Below, piece by piece: positions 9,606 through 18,559 of a DNA stretch of 64,000 nt. Location of the stretch: NCBI RefSeq assembly GCF_013149295.1, contig NZ_JABGCB010000007.1, forward strand, positions 62,001 through 126,000, given 5' to 3'. The notes below the pieces were generated by a model, which searched no databases, was not told where the DNA came from, and worked only from the letters and a program-made list of their open reading frames with translations. Source of the stretch: Novosphingobium sp. SG751A (GTDB taxonomy: Bacteria; Pseudomonadota; Alphaproteobacteria; Sphingomonadales; Sphingomonadaceae). Within the stretch, counting starts at the first letter, position 1; each line of letters opens with the position of its first letter. A program made the position numbers and the translations under genes.

Positions 9606-10726
9606 CAGATGGCCTCCAGAACCGTGGCGATCCCCTGCCCGCCGCCGATGCATTGCGTGGCCAGAGCATAGCGGCCCCCGGTGCGCTTCAAAAGGCTGGC
9701 CGCCTTGCCGACGATGCGCGCGCCGGTCGCGCCCAGCGGGTGGCCGATGGCAATCGCCCCGCCGTCAATGTTGACCTTGGCCACGTCCAGCCCCAGTTCG
9801 CCGATGCAGGCAAGGCTCTGGCTGGCAAAGGCTTCGTTGAGTTCGACCACATCAAGATCGCCCACCGAAATCCCCGCGCGGGCCAGCGCCTTGCGGCTGG
9901 ATTCAACCGGCCCCATGCCCATGATTTCGGGCGCACATCCGCTGATGGCCACCGATTTGATCCGCGCCAGAATGGGCAGGCCGTTGGCGACAGCATAATC
10001 CTCGCTGCACACCAGCACGGCGGCGGCGCCATCGGTCAGCGGGCTGGCGGTGCCCGCCGTCACGCTGCCATTGGCGGAAAAGGCAGGCTTGAGGCCCGCC
10101 AGAGCCTCAGCCGTGGTGCCGGGGCGCGGGGTGCCGTCGGCCTCCACGCCGCCCACGGCCACGATTTCATCGGAAAGCAGGCCCGCCGCGATGGCCGCGC
10201 CCGCCTTGCGCTGGCTCTCCACCGCAAAGGCTTCTTGGGCCGCGCGGCTGATGCCGAATTTGGCCGCCACGTTTTCGGCCGTATCGCCCATGCCCAGATA
10301 GGCCGCGCTCTTTTTGGCCAGCGCCGGATTGGGCATCGGGTTAAAGCCCATCATCGGCACACGGCTCATCGATTCCACGCCCGCAGCAATGAACACCTCG
10401 CCCGCACCAAGCTGGATCTGGCCCGCAGCATAATGGATGGCACTCATCGAAGAGCCGCAGAAACGGTTGACCGTCATGCCCCCCACCGAGAGCGGCAGAT
10501 CGGCAATCAGGCCGATCAGGCGGGCAATGTTAAACCCCTGTTCGCCCTCGGGAAAAGCGCAGCCGACAATCAGATCTTCGAGCGCGGCGGCATCAACGCC
10601 CGTGCGTGCGATCAGCCCCCGCACCACATCGGCGGCCAGATCGTCGGGCCGCACCCGCGCCAGCGCGCCCTTGCCCGCCAGATGGAAAGGAGAACGGGCA
10701 TAGCCCGCAATCACCACGTTACGCAT
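9605..10726 (-). CDS. Acetyl-CoA acyltransferase (thiolase)
   Basis: Cleaves 3-ketoacyl-CoA with CoA, the last step of beta-oxidation. The nucleophile is Cys90 in NRFCGSSM. The His segment GHPLGATGARI and the second Cys region CIGGGQG lie near the C-terminus. Start at 10726 is set by MRNVVIAGYARSP and an AGAGGA ribosome site; the frame stays open upstream without homology. About 373 residues. First gene of the minus-strand order thiolase, fadN, acyl-CoA dehydrogenase, PHA-system protein. Confidence 0.93.
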   Translation of the reverse strand: MRNVVIAGYARSPFHLAGKGALARVRPDDLAADVVRGLIARTGVDAAALEDLIVGCAFPEGEQGFNIARLIGLIADLPLSVGGMTVNRFCGSSMSAIHYAAGQIQLGAGEVFIAAGVESMSRVPMMGFNPMPNPALAKKSAAYLGMGDTAENVAAKFGISRAAQEAFAVESQRKAGAAIAAGLLSDEIVAVGGVEADGTPRPGTTAEALAGLKPAFSANGSVTAGTASPLTDGAAAVLVCSEDYAVANGLPILARIKSVAISGCAPEIMGMGPVESSRKALARAGISVGDLDVVELNEAFASQSLACIGELGLDVAKVNIDGGAIAIGHPLGATGARIVGKAASLLKRTGGRYALATQCIGGGQGIATVLEAI

Positions 10727-10951
10727 CGCACATCCTCTTTTTGTCGACTTATTGGCCGGGATTGTAGCACGGGAATCACGCCCCGCACCCTTCTGCTCTA
10801 ATGGTGCCCAAGTTTCCCTATACGTCAACCAATTTTTGATGCATACACTGATTCGCCGCAAGGAACAGAGTGCAGCAAAGCACCTAAACGCCTGCGGCCC
10901 CGCACCTTGGGGATCACCCCGATGCGCAGGTCAGGAGAAGGAGCCGAAAGG

Positions 10952-11356
10952 ATGATTGCCCTCTTAGGGATATTGGCGGCCGCCGCCGCGCCATCCGCCC
11001 AGGATGCGCTGGGCCGGTGGCAGACCGAAACGAAGCATGGCGTGGTGGAAATTGCCGCCTGCGGCCCCTCGATCTGTGGGCGGCTGGTGGAATCGGATGC
11101 GCTGCGCACCAATCCGCAATTGCGCGATACCAAGAACAAGGACGCCGCCCAGCGCGACCGGATGCTCAAAGGCCTGACGATCCTGCAAGGGTTTCATGCC
11201 AAGAGCGGCGAATGGGCCGGCGGCACGATCTATAATGGCGACGATGGCGGCACCTATCAGGCCACGCTCAGCCTGATCGATCGCGACACGCTCAAGGTAA
11301 AAGGTTGCATCGTCTGGCCTTTGTGCAAGAGCCAGACTTGGAAGCGCTTGCGCTGA
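10952..11356 (+). CDS. DUF2147 secreted protein
   Basis: Small exported protein of about 134 residues. Start at 10952 is preceded by GGAGAAGGAG and AAAGG and gives a short signal peptide (MIALLGILAAAAAPSAQ). The mature part has the DUF2147 pattern: GRWQTETKHGVVEI, ACGPSICGRLV, then WKGCI-like and TWKRL at the end. The function of the family is unknown; members are periplasmic lipocalin-like proteins. It is divergent from the thiolase and 31 bases before fadL. Confidence 0.78.
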   Translation: MIALLGILAAAAAPSAQDALGRWQTETKHGVVEIAACGPSICGRLVESDALRTNPQLRDTKNKDAAQRDRMLKGLTILQGFHAKSGEWAGGTIYNGDDGGTYQATLSLIDRDTLKVKGCIVWPLCKSQTWKRLR

Positions 11357-11387
11357 CCGCAACAATCCCATGAAGGGGAGGCAAAAT

Positions 11388-12689
11388 ATGACTTCGGTTC
11401 GCAAATTTTCTCGTGCCGCAAAAATTTCCGCGCTGCTGCTGGGCCTGATCCCGGCGCAGGCGATGGCAAGCGGCTTCTATATCGTCGAGCAAAGCCCCAA
11501 GGCCACGGGCCGCGCCTATTCGGGCGAGGTGGCCGATACCGGTCCTGAATCCTTGTGGTGGAACCCGGCGGCGATTGCCGGGCAAAAGGGCATCGCCATC
11601 CATGCCGGGGCCAGCGCGATCCTGCCCGCCGCCAAGATGACCAATGTCAACACGATCATCGTGCGCCCCGCGCAATCGCCCGCAGGCGTGGGCGGCGATC
11701 AGGTGAGCAGCAACCCCATTGAAAACGGCGTCGTGCCCACCGGCGCGATCTCCTATGGCCTGACCGACACGGTTGCGCTGGGCCTTGCCATCACCGCGCC
11801 GTATAATTTCACCACCGATTACGCCACGACAAGCTGGGCGCGCTATTCGGCGCTGCGCACCTCGCTGCTGACCATCGACATTCAGCCCGGCATCGCCATC
11901 GAAGTGCTGCCTGGTCTGCGTATCGGCGCGGCGGCCAACATCGAATATGCCAAGGCCGAACTGGGCAATGCCCTGCCCAACCTCTCGCCGCTGCTGGCCG
12001 ACGGGTCGCAGAAACTGTCGGGCAATGGCTGGGACATGGGCTGGTCGGCCGGTTTCCAGCTCCAGCGCGGGCCGGTCAGCATCGGGGCCAGCTACAAGTC
12101 CTCGGTCAAGCATACGCTCAATGGTTCGGTGACGGTGGCGGGCCTGCTGGGGCCGCTGGCGGCCAACAATGGCACGGTCAACACCTCGGCCAGTTTCAGC
12201 ACGCCGTGGCAGGCGATTTTCGGCATCCGCTATGCCGTGACCCCGGCCATCACGCTCAATGCGCAGGCCACCGCCAGCGGATGGTCCAAGTTTGACGCGA
12301 TCCGCCTGGCCGCGCCCTATAACACCGCGATCCCCGAAAACTATCGCGACAGCTGGAGCTATGCGGTGGGCGTGGATGTGGCCGTTTCGCCGCGCTGGAC
12401 GCTGCGCAGCGGCGTGGCGCGCGACCTGACGCCGGTGCGCAGCACCGAGCGCGATGCGCGCGTGCCCGACACCAACCGCTGGGTGTTCGCCATGGGCGCC
12501 ACGCATCAGATGTCGAAGCGTTTCGCGGTCGATGTCGGCGTCAATTACCTGACGCTGGACAGCGGGCCGATCAACCGCACCACGGCGGCCTATGTCGGCA
12601 CGGCGGCGCAAACGCCTATCCTGATGAACGGCACGGTCAATTCGGCCCATGTGTTCATCTTTGCGCTGGGCGGTCGATTTACCATCTGA
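11388..12689 (+). CDS. fadL: FadL/OmpP1/TodX-family outer-membrane channel
   Basis: Outer-membrane beta-barrel for diffusion of long-chain fatty acids or other hydrophobic compounds. The AGGGGAGG site places the start at 11388. The signal peptide ends at AMA, followed by SGFYIVEQSPKATGRAYSG, the typical N-terminal hatch of the family. The SLWWNPAA segment near residue 55 is a family signature, and the barrel ends in aromatic or hydrophobic residues. About 433 residues. It is followed by an acyl-CoA ligase gene, so fatty-acid uptake is the best guess; hydrophobic aromatics remain possible. Confidence 0.9.
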   Translation: MTSVRKFSRAAKISALLLGLIPAQAMASGFYIVEQSPKATGRAYSGEVADTGPESLWWNPAAIAGQKGIAIHAGASAILPAAKMTNVNTIIVRPAQSPAGVGGDQVSSNPIENGVVPTGAISYGLTDTVALGLAITAPYNFTTDYATTSWARYSALRTSLLTIDIQPGIAIEVLPGLRIGAAANIEYAKAELGNALPNLSPLLADGSQKLSGNGWDMGWSAGFQLQRGPVSIGASYKSSVKHTLNGSVTVAGLLGPLAANNGTVNTSASFSTPWQAIFGIRYAVTPAITLNAQATASGWSKFDAIRLAAPYNTAIPENYRDSWSYAVGVDVAVSPRWTLRSGVARDLTPVRSTERDARVPDTNRWVFAMGATHQMSKRFAVDVGVNYLTLDSGPINRTTAAYVGTAAQTPILMNGTVNSAHVFIFALGGRFTI

Positions 12690-12726
12690 CGCATAAATAA
12701 CGATAAAATAACGGAAAGGGCGAGCG

Positions 12727-14391
12727 ATGATTGCAACGGATGATGCCAAGAGCCTTGAGCAGGAAGGGTGGATGCCGCAAGAACGGCTGATCACCGATCT
12801 GCTGGACAAGGCGGTCGAGCATCATGCCGAAAGGATCGCGCTCGACTTTCTGGGCCGCACATGGACCTATGGCGAGGTTGGGCGTCTGGCCGACCGGGCG
12901 GCGCGCGGGCTTTACGCGCTGGGCCTGCGCAAGGGGGATCGCTTTGCGCTGTGCCTGCCCAACACGCCCTATTTCGTGGTGATGTATTTTGCCGCGCTGA
13001 AAATCGGGGCGGTGATCGTCAATCTCAACCCCATGTACACCCCGCGCGAGATGGATCACCTGATCCGCGATTCCGGCGCGCGGATGATCGCGGTGCCCGA
13101 TGTGGCCAGCATCTATGTCAAGGTGCGCGAGGTTGGTCCGGCGGCGGGCATTGAAAAGATCGTGATGTGTCCGCTGGCCCCCATCCTGCCCACGCTGCAA
13201 TCTTTGGGCTGGCGGGTGCTGAAACGGCGCGAACATGCCCGGTACAGCGAGGATGATCTGCATATCGGCTTCTTCCGCCTGATCGAGCGCAAGGGCGATA
13301 TGCCCGCCATTGAGCGCAGCCCGCAGGATCTGGCCGTGCTGCAATATACCGGAGGCACCACCGGCACGCCCAAGGGCGCGATGCTCAGCCATGCCAATCT
13401 GACCGCCAATTCGGCCCAGATGCTGGCCCATCTGGGCCATGCGATGAGCGCGCAGGAGCGCGTGCTGGGCGTGTTGCCGATGTTCCATGTCTTTGCGCTG
13501 ACCACGGTGCTCAACTTTTCCATCGAGATCGCCGCGGAAATCGTGCTGCTGGCCCGGTTTGACCTCAAACAGATGCTGGCCACGATCCGGCGCACAAAGC
13601 CCACCATCATGTTTGGCGTGCCGACCATCTGGGTGGCGATGAACAATGAGGTGGCGCCGGGCGAGGCGCCCGATCTGTCGCATCTGTCCGCCTGCGTTTC
13701 GGGCGGGGCGCCGCTGCCGCTGGACGTGCGGCAGGCGTTTGAAAAGCTGACCGGCGCGATCATCACCGAGGGCTATGGCCTGTCGGAGGCCAGCCCAATC
13801 ATCACCTGCAACCCGATCAACGGGCGTATCAAGGACAACAGCTGCGGCCCGGCCTTCCCCGCCACGATCATCGAGATCCGCAATCCGGAAACCGGCGAAC
13901 TCCTGCCCACGGGTGAACGGGGCGAGGTTTGCGCGCGCGGGCCGCAGGTGATGCAGGGCTATTGGCACCGCCCCGAAGACACCGAAAAGACTTTTGTCGA
14001 CGGCGCGCTGCGCACCGGCGACATCGGCTATCTGGATGATGAGGGCTATCTGTTCCTGGTCGACCGGATGAAGGATGTGATCCTGTGCGGAGGCTTTAAC
14101 GTCTATCCCCGCGTGATCGAGGATGCCGCCTATCACCACCCGGCGGTGGAGGAAGCCATCGCCATCGGCATTCCCGACGCCTATCGCGGGCAAAGCCCCA
14201 AGCTTTTCATCAAGCTGCACGCCGGAATGACCGCCACGCCGCAGGAATTGCTGCATTTCCTTGGCGATTATCTCAACAAGATCGAGATTCCCAAGGAGGT
14301 CGAGATCCGCGACCATCTGCCGCGCACGCTGGTGGGCAAATTGTCGAAAAAGGAACTGGTGGAGGAGGAGCGCCGCAAGCGCGAAGGTTAG
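12727..14391 (+). CDS. fadD: Long-chain fatty acid--CoA ligase (AMP-forming)
   Basis: ANL-superfamily ligase that activates fatty acids with ATP and CoA at the inner membrane. The P-loop is YTGGTTGTPKGA (about residues 211-222), GYGLSEASP is motif A5, and the C-terminal hinge reads YLFLVDRMKDVI with a late catalytic Lys in GKLSKKEL. 554 residues, close to FadD. It lies 37 bases after fadL and 63 bases before a MerR regulator, so uptake, activation and control are grouped. Another carboxylic acid substrate cannot be excluded. Confidence 0.9.
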   Translation: MIATDDAKSLEQEGWMPQERLITDLLDKAVEHHAERIALDFLGRTWTYGEVGRLADRAARGLYALGLRKGDRFALCLPNTPYFVVMYFAALKIGAVIVNLNPMYTPREMDHLIRDSGARMIAVPDVASIYVKVREVGPAAGIEKIVMCPLAPILPTLQSLGWRVLKRREHARYSEDDLHIGFFRLIERKGDMPAIERSPQDLAVLQYTGGTTGTPKGAMLSHANLTANSAQMLAHLGHAMSAQERVLGVLPMFHVFALTTVLNFSIEIAAEIVLLARFDLKQMLATIRRTKPTIMFGVPTIWVAMNNEVAPGEAPDLSHLSACVSGGAPLPLDVRQAFEKLTGAIITEGYGLSEASPIITCNPINGRIKDNSCGPAFPATIIEIRNPETGELLPTGERGEVCARGPQVMQGYWHRPEDTEKTFVDGALRTGDIGYLDDEGYLFLVDRMKDVILCGGFNVYPRVIEDAAYHHPAVEEAIAIGIPDAYRGQSPKLFIKLHAGMTATPQELLHFLGDYLNKIEIPKEVEIRDHLPRTLVGKLSKKELVEEERRKREG

Positions 14392-14454
14392 GCCATGCGC
14401 GGCTAGGCCTTCTGGCCCCTTGCGAAAAGCGCAACATTTTGGTCGAATAGGCCG

Positions 14455-14910
14455 ATGGGGGATCGTGAGATGGACGCAAAACTGGAGGAGACCGGGCCGA
14501 ACAACAATGGGCCGGAGGACACGGGCAGGAGCCGCGACCTGATGGGGATTCAGGAGGTCGCCACCATGCTCAATGTCACCCATCGCACCTTACGCTTTTA
14601 CGAGGACAAGGGGCTGATCGAGCCGCAGCGGGTGGGCAACACGCGGATATATGCGCGGCGCGAAGTGGCGCGGATGCAATTGATCCTGCGCGGCAAAAGG
14701 CTGGGCTTCACCATCCGCGAGATCAGCGAATTCCTCGACCTGTATGATGCCGATCCCGAGCATGTCGAGCAATCGAAGCTCCTGCTGCGCCGCATCCGCG
14801 AAAGGCTGAAACTGCTGGCGCGGCAAAGGGCGGCGATCGAGGAAACGGTGGGCGAGCTGAAAAAGCTGGAAGCCGAGACGCTGGCGGAAATTGCTGCTGC
14901 GGGGGGATAG
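14455..14910 (+). CDS. MerR-family transcriptional regulator
   Basis: DNA-binding repressor or activator with an N-terminal winged helix (MGIQEVATMLNVTHRTLRFYE, residues 28-48) followed by a coiled-coil dimerisation helix. No metal-binding Cys is visible, so this is not a metal sensor. The sequence resembles the LiuR-like group that senses acyl-CoA metabolites, which fits the adjacent fatty-acid genes. The start is uncertain: ATG at 14455 or at 14470, neither with a strong ribosome site. Confidence 0.85.
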   Translation: MGDREMDAKLEETGPNNNGPEDTGRSRDLMGIQEVATMLNVTHRTLRFYEDKGLIEPQRVGNTRIYARREVARMQLILRGKRLGFTIREISEFLDLYDADPEHVEQSKLLLRRIRERLKLLARQRAAIEETVGELKKLEAETLAEIAAAGG

Positions 14911-14982
14911 TTCGCAGGGCTTGTCTGCGCCGGGATGGCGGCCTATCTCAGCCGCGATATTGCAACGCAGCAGGAGCCAGCC

Positions 14983-15759
14983 ATGAGTGACACCGCCAAT
15001 TGGGCAGAAACCCACATCGCCTTGGTGACGGGGGCCACCTCGGGCTTTGGCCGGGCGGTGGCGCTGCGCCTGTTGGCCGGGGGTGCGCGGGTGATCGCCA
15101 CCGGGCGACGGCACGAACGTTTGAATGAACTGGCCGCAGAAGCGAATACCGACCGCCTGCTGACCATTGAACTGGACGTGACGGAAAAGGACTGCGGCGA
15201 GAAACTGCTGGCCGCCCTGCCCGAAGCCTTTGCCGGGATCGACATCCTGTTCAACAATGCCGGCCTCGCGCTGGGTCTGGGCCCGGCGCATACAGCCGAT
15301 CTGGACGAATGGGAGACCATGATCGAAACCAATGTGACGGGCGTTGTGCGCATTGCCCATGCGGTGCTGCCCGGCATGGTGGCGCGCGGGCGCGGCCATG
15401 TCATCAACGTGGCCAGCATTGCGGCGACCTATCCCTATCCGGGCGGCAATGTTTACGGCGGCACCAAGGCCTTTGTGCGCCAGTTCTCGCTGGGCCTGCG
15501 CGCCGATCTTCTGGGCACGCCGATCAAGGTCACCTCGCTGGAGCCGGGCGCCTGTGAGACCGAGTTTTCGCAGGTCCGCTTTGGCGGCGACAAGGACAAG
15601 GCCGCCGCCGTCTATCAGGGTATGAAGCCGCTGTCGGCCGATGATGTGGCGCAAACGGTCGAGGCGGTGCTGCGCCTGCCCGAACATCTCAATGTCAACA
15701 CGATCGAGATCATGCCCGTGGCTCAGGCCTTTGCCCCGCTGGCCATGGCGCGCAAGTAA
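14983..15759 (+). CDS. ydfG: SDR oxidoreductase, YdfG-like (3-hydroxy acid dehydrogenase)
   Basis: NADP-dependent short-chain dehydrogenase. The N-terminal ALVTGATSGFGRAV binds the cofactor, followed by NNAGLALGLGPAH, WETMIETN and the catalytic YGGTKAFVRQFS. These segments align closely by eye with E. coli YdfG, which acts on serine, 3-hydroxypropionate and malonic semialdehyde. Start at 14983 follows CAGGAG. About 258 residues. The stop shares a base with the next small ORF (TAATG). Its link to the neighbouring lignin genes is open: a hydroxypropiophenone side chain is also a 3-hydroxy compound. Confidence 0.9.
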   Translation: MSDTANWAETHIALVTGATSGFGRAVALRLLAGGARVIATGRRHERLNELAAEANTDRLLTIELDVTEKDCGEKLLAALPEAFAGIDILFNNAGLALGLGPAHTADLDEWETMIETNVTGVVRIAHAVLPGMVARGRGHVINVASIAATYPYPGGNVYGGTKAFVRQFSLGLRADLLGTPIKVTSLEPGACETEFSQVRFGGDKDKAAAVYQGMKPLSADDVAQTVEAVLRLPEHLNVNTIEIMPVAQAFAPLAMARK

Positions 15760-15965
15760 TGCGCACGACCTATGAAGATGCTTCGGTCCGCCTCTATCAT
15801 CTGGATGGCGGACCAGAAGGCGGAGCAGCGACCACTTTGTTCTACGGTCCGCTCAGCGAGGCCATGCGCATCGCCGAGCAGCAACCAGCAGAGGTGCAGG
15901 AAGGCCTGTTCATCGCCACCGACAATGACGTGGTGGCCTTCCTCGACCTGTTTGAGGGCTATTAA
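15759..15965 (+). CDS. Small hypothetical protein coupled to the ydfG-like gene
   Basis: 68 residues, not recognised. The ATG overlaps the upstream stop by one base (TAATG), so it is probably translated by coupling. It is acidic, with predicted beta then helix ([15 protein letters not shown]) and a hydrophobic end, [11 protein letters not shown]. No signal peptide or metal motif. Its stop overlaps the end of the convergent GST gene by 4 bases, which leaves no room for a terminator between them. Confidence 0.65.
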   Translation: MRTTYEDASVRLYHLDGGPEGGAATTLFYGPLSEAMRIAEQQPAEVQEGLFIATDNDVVAFLDLFEGY

Positions 15966-16621
15966 GCCAGAATAGCCTTGCCCTGGGTGGTGGTCTTGGC
16001 GGCCATCTCTTCGGCGGTGGGAGGAGTGGGGATCAGCAATCCGCGCTGCACCGCAGGGCGCGCGCCAATGTCCGCCATCCAGCGCGCGATATTGGGCAGG
16101 CCATCGAGCGTGACCCCCGCCCATTCGTGCCCGCGCACCCATGGGAAACAGGCGATGTCGGCAATCGAATAATCGCCAACAAGGTAATCGCGCCCCTCCA
16201 GCGCCGCATCCAGCACGCCCAGCAGGCGGCGGCTTTCGCGCGTGTAGCGTTCGATCACCGCGGGCAGCTTTTCCGGAAAGTAGCGGTTGAAGACCGTGGC
16301 CTGCCCCATCATCGGGCCAAGGCCCGCCACCTGCCACATCACCCACTGGATCGCGCGGCTGCGGCCCTGCGCATCGGCGGGAATGAAGCGGCCAAATTTC
16401 TCGGCCAGATAGAGCAGGATCGCGCCGGATTCGAACACTGCAAAACCATCGTCGACCAGCGCGGGGATCTTGCCATTGGGGTTGATGGCCAGAAATTCCG
16501 GCGTCTTCTGCTCGTGATTGGTCAACGAGATCGGCGAAACCTTATAGGGCACGCCCAGTTCCTCCAGCAGGATCGTGACCTTCCAGCCATTGGGCGTTTC
16601 GGAGGTGAAAAGTTCGAGCAT
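15962..16621 (-). CDS. Glutathione S-transferase, Nu class (YfcG-like)
   Basis: Glutathione-dependent enzyme with a thioredoxin-fold N-domain ([15 protein letters not shown], residues 9-23) and helical C-domain. The segments [29 protein letters not shown] and [12 protein letters not shown] match E. coli YfcG closely by eye. Nu-class enzymes reduce disulfides and some remove glutathione from thioethers. A Nu-class GST of Novosphingobium aromaticivorans is known to remove glutathione from both enantiomers of the lignin-derived GS-HPV conjugate. This gene is divergent from ligE, so a similar role is a reasonable but untested guess. 219 residues. Confidence 0.88.
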   Translation of the reverse strand: MLELFTSETPNGWKVTILLEELGVPYKVSPISLTNHEQKTPEFLAINPNGKIPALVDDGFAVFESGAILLYLAEKFGRFIPADAQGRSRAIQWVMWQVAGLGPMMGQATVFNRYFPEKLPAVIERYTRESRRLLGVLDAALEGRDYLVGDYSIADIACFPWVRGHEWAGVTLDGLPNIARWMADIGARPAVQRGLLIPTPPTAEEMAAKTTTQGKAILA

Positions 16622-16630
16622 CGCGGCATC

Positions 16631-16655
16631 CCTTATTTGTTGGCCTTATTTGTTG
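16631..16655 (-). repeat. Near-tandem 12-base duplication in the GST leader
   Basis: CCTTATTTGTTG occurs twice with one base between (16631-16642 and 16644-16655). Read on the minus strand each unit ends in AAGG, the Shine-Dalgarno core, just before the GST start at 16621. The duplication thus gives two ribosome-binding cores. Confidence 0.7.
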
Positions 16656-16745
16656 ACCCGCGCAGCAAACACGCCCCAGCCCCCGCAACAAGGCCAGCGT
16701 CCCCGCTATCATTAGGGGTGACAGCTTCAGAGAGCCGGCGCCCAT

Positions 16746-16756
16746 CCTGTTACTCT
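16746..16756 (+). promoter_or_regulatory. Shared 11-base motif upstream of ligE
   Basis: CCTGTTACTCT, about 90 bases before the ligE start. The same 11 bases occur in the regulator/BKACE intergenic region at 20914-20924. An inverted core AGTAACA lies downstream at 16812-16818. Candidate operator of the XRE-type regulator at 20021-20842. Confidence 0.45.
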
Positions 16757-16846
16757 TGCTGATAGTATTCGTTTCCCCCTTGGCAGCGCGCCAACCATGC
16801 ACCAGATTGACAGTAACACATACAAACAGATCAGCGGGAGCGGTCC

Positions 16847-17716
16847 ATGGCCAAGGATAACAAGATCACCTTTTTCGACCTCAACCACGAGAGCGGCTGC
16901 ACCACCAGTCCTTTCGTCTGGGCGACGAAATATGCGATTAAGCACAAGGGTTTCGATCTGGATGTGGTGCCCGGCGGGTTCACCGGCATTCTGGAACGCA
17001 CGGGCGGACGCTCGGAACGCCTGCCGGTGATCTGCGATGATGGCGAATATGTCCTCGATAGCTGGCTGATTGCCGAATATCTGGATGCCAAATATCCCGA
17101 CCGCCCCACGCTGATCGGCGATCCTTCGGTCAAAGTGCTGGCGCAATTCCTCGAAACCTGGCTGTGGAAGACCGCGATCAGCCCGTGGATGACCTGCTAT
17201 ATCCTGCAATATCGCAGCCGCGCCTTCCCCCACGACCACGCCTATATCACCGAATCGCGCGAACGCATGTTCGGCAACCGCAAGCTGGAAGACATTGCCG
17301 TGGGCCGCGAGGATCGCCTGCCCAAGGTCTTGCCGGAACTGGAATTGCTGCGCGGGCTGCTGGGCCAGCACAAGTGGCTGGGCGGGGAAACGCCCAACTA
17401 TGCCGACTATCGCGCGCTGGCCGTATTCCTGTGGTGCGCCAGCGTGGCCGATATTCCGCCGATGACCGAAGATGACCCGCTGCGCGACTGGATCGACCGC
17501 GGTTTCGACCTTTACGGCGGCCTTGGCCGCATTCCGGGTATGAGCCCGCTGTTCGGCCTGCAATTGCGCGAGGGCGATCCTGAACCCTTTGCCAAGGGGC
17601 CCTCGCTGGTGGCGGGTCTGGTCAAACGCAACACGGGTCCGGCCAGCACGGCAGCCGAAACCGCCCATATCACCGGAGCCAAAAGCACCAATCAGGGTGA
17701 AAAGGCCGAGGCATGA
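16847..17716 (+). CDS. ligE: Beta-etherase, LigE/LigP-like glutathione S-transferase
   Basis: Cleaves the beta-O-4 aryl ether bond of Calpha-oxidised lignin dimers with glutathione, releasing a phenol and a glutathionyl ketone. The N-domain is strikingly like Sphingobium SYK-6 LigE: ESGCTTSPFVWATKYA (15-30), then VVPGGFTGILERTGGRSER, cis-Pro60 in RLPVI and DSWLIAEYLD with glutathione-contact residues Asp71/Ser72. The C-domain keeps NYADYRALAVFLW and DPLRDWIDRGFDL, and ends GMSPLFGLQLREGDPEPF before a variable tail. 289 residues. The start overlaps nothing; GCGGGAG precedes it. It overlaps the next gene by 4 bases (ATGA). LigE and LigP act on the beta-R ether isomer; which one this is cannot be told here. 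Confidence 0.92.
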   Translation: MAKDNKITFFDLNHESGCTTSPFVWATKYAIKHKGFDLDVVPGGFTGILERTGGRSERLPVICDDGEYVLDSWLIAEYLDAKYPDRPTLIGDPSVKVLAQFLETWLWKTAISPWMTCYILQYRSRAFPHDHAYITESRERMFGNRKLEDIAVGREDRLPKVLPELELLRGLLGQHKWLGGETPNYADYRALAVFLWCASVADIPPMTEDDPLRDWIDRGFDLYGGLGRIPGMSPLFGLQLREGDPEPFAKGPSLVAGLVKRNTGPASTAAETAHITGAKSTNQGEKAEA

Positions 17717-18546
17717 TGCACACTTCGGGCGAGCAGGAACCGCCCTCGGGCGTCCTGCGCATGTATCACATCCCCGGCTGCCCCTTTTCCGAGCGGGTAG
17801 AGATTTTGCTGTCGCTGAAAGGGCTGGCCGACAGGCTGGCCCATCATGACATCGACATTTCCCGCCCCCGCCCGGAATGGCTGTTGCGCAAGACGCGCGG
17901 GACCACGGCCCTGCCCGCGCTGGAACTGGAAAATGGCGAGACGCTGAAAGAAAGCATGGTCATCATGCGCTATTTCGACGAGCGCTTTCCGCAGGTCCGC
18001 ATCGCCCGCGCCGATCCTTATGAACATGCCGTGGAACAGATGCTCTGCGCCACCGATGGGGCCTTTACCGGGGCGGGCTATCGCATGATCCTGAACCGTG
18101 ACCCGGCCCAGCGCGAGGCGTTGAAGGCCGAGGTCGATGCGCAATATGCCCGGCTCGATGCTTTCCTGCGCGATTATGCGCCGGATGGCGATTACCTGTT
18201 CGACCGTTTCGGCTGGGCCGAGGTGGCTTTTGCGCCCATGTTCAAGCGCCTGTGGTTCCTCGAATATTACGAGGATTATGCGGTGCCGCAGCTCCTCACC
18301 CGCCTGCTGCGCTGGCGCGAAGCATGTCTGGATCATCCGGCGGTCAAGGCGATTCACAGCCACCGCGAACTGATGACGCTCTATTACGATTATGCCCAAG
18401 GCGGCGGCAATGGCCGCATTCCCGAAGGGCGCGCCGTCTCCAGCTTCACCCTCGATCCGCCATGGGACACCCGCCCCATGCCCCCCCGCGACAAATGGGG
18501 CCACGCCGCCGGCGATGCCGAGCTTGGCCTGATCCCCGCCTCATAA
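17713..18546 (+). CDS. ligG: Glutathione lyase, LigG-like (omega-type GST)
   Basis: Removes glutathione from the alpha-glutathionyl hydroxypropiophenone made by beta-etherases, giving HPV and glutathione disulfide. The thiol site is Cys23 in YHIPGCPFSERVEILL, equivalent to Cys15 of SYK-6 LigG. Further identical-looking segments are ISRPRPEWLL, KESMVIMRYF, GAGYRMILNR, APMFKRLWFLEYYEDY, YAQGGGNGRIPEGR and RPMPPRDKWGHAA. 277 residues from 17713, or 276 from the second ATG. Its start overlaps the ligE stop by 4 bases, and the ALDH gene starts 13 bases after its end: a ligE-ligG-ALDH operon. Confidence 0.92.
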   Translation: MMHTSGEQEPPSGVLRMYHIPGCPFSERVEILLSLKGLADRLAHHDIDISRPRPEWLLRKTRGTTALPALELENGETLKESMVIMRYFDERFPQVRIARADPYEHAVEQMLCATDGAFTGAGYRMILNRDPAQREALKAEVDAQYARLDAFLRDYAPDGDYLFDRFGWAEVAFAPMFKRLWFLEYYEDYAVPQLLTRLLRWREACLDHPAVKAIHSHRELMTLYYDYAQGGGNGRIPEGRAVSSFTLDPPWDTRPMPPRDKWGHAAGDAELGLIPAS

Positions 18547-18559
18547 AAGGACATATCTC

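Noticed and set aside
12679..14583. Minus-strand open frame of 634 codons opposite the acyl-CoA ligase
   Set aside because: Antisense shadow; the plus-strand frame has all ligase motifs.
16807..16835. TTGACA as a -35 box for ligE
   Set aside because: No acceptable -10 box at the right distance, and the start would be too close to the ligE ATG.
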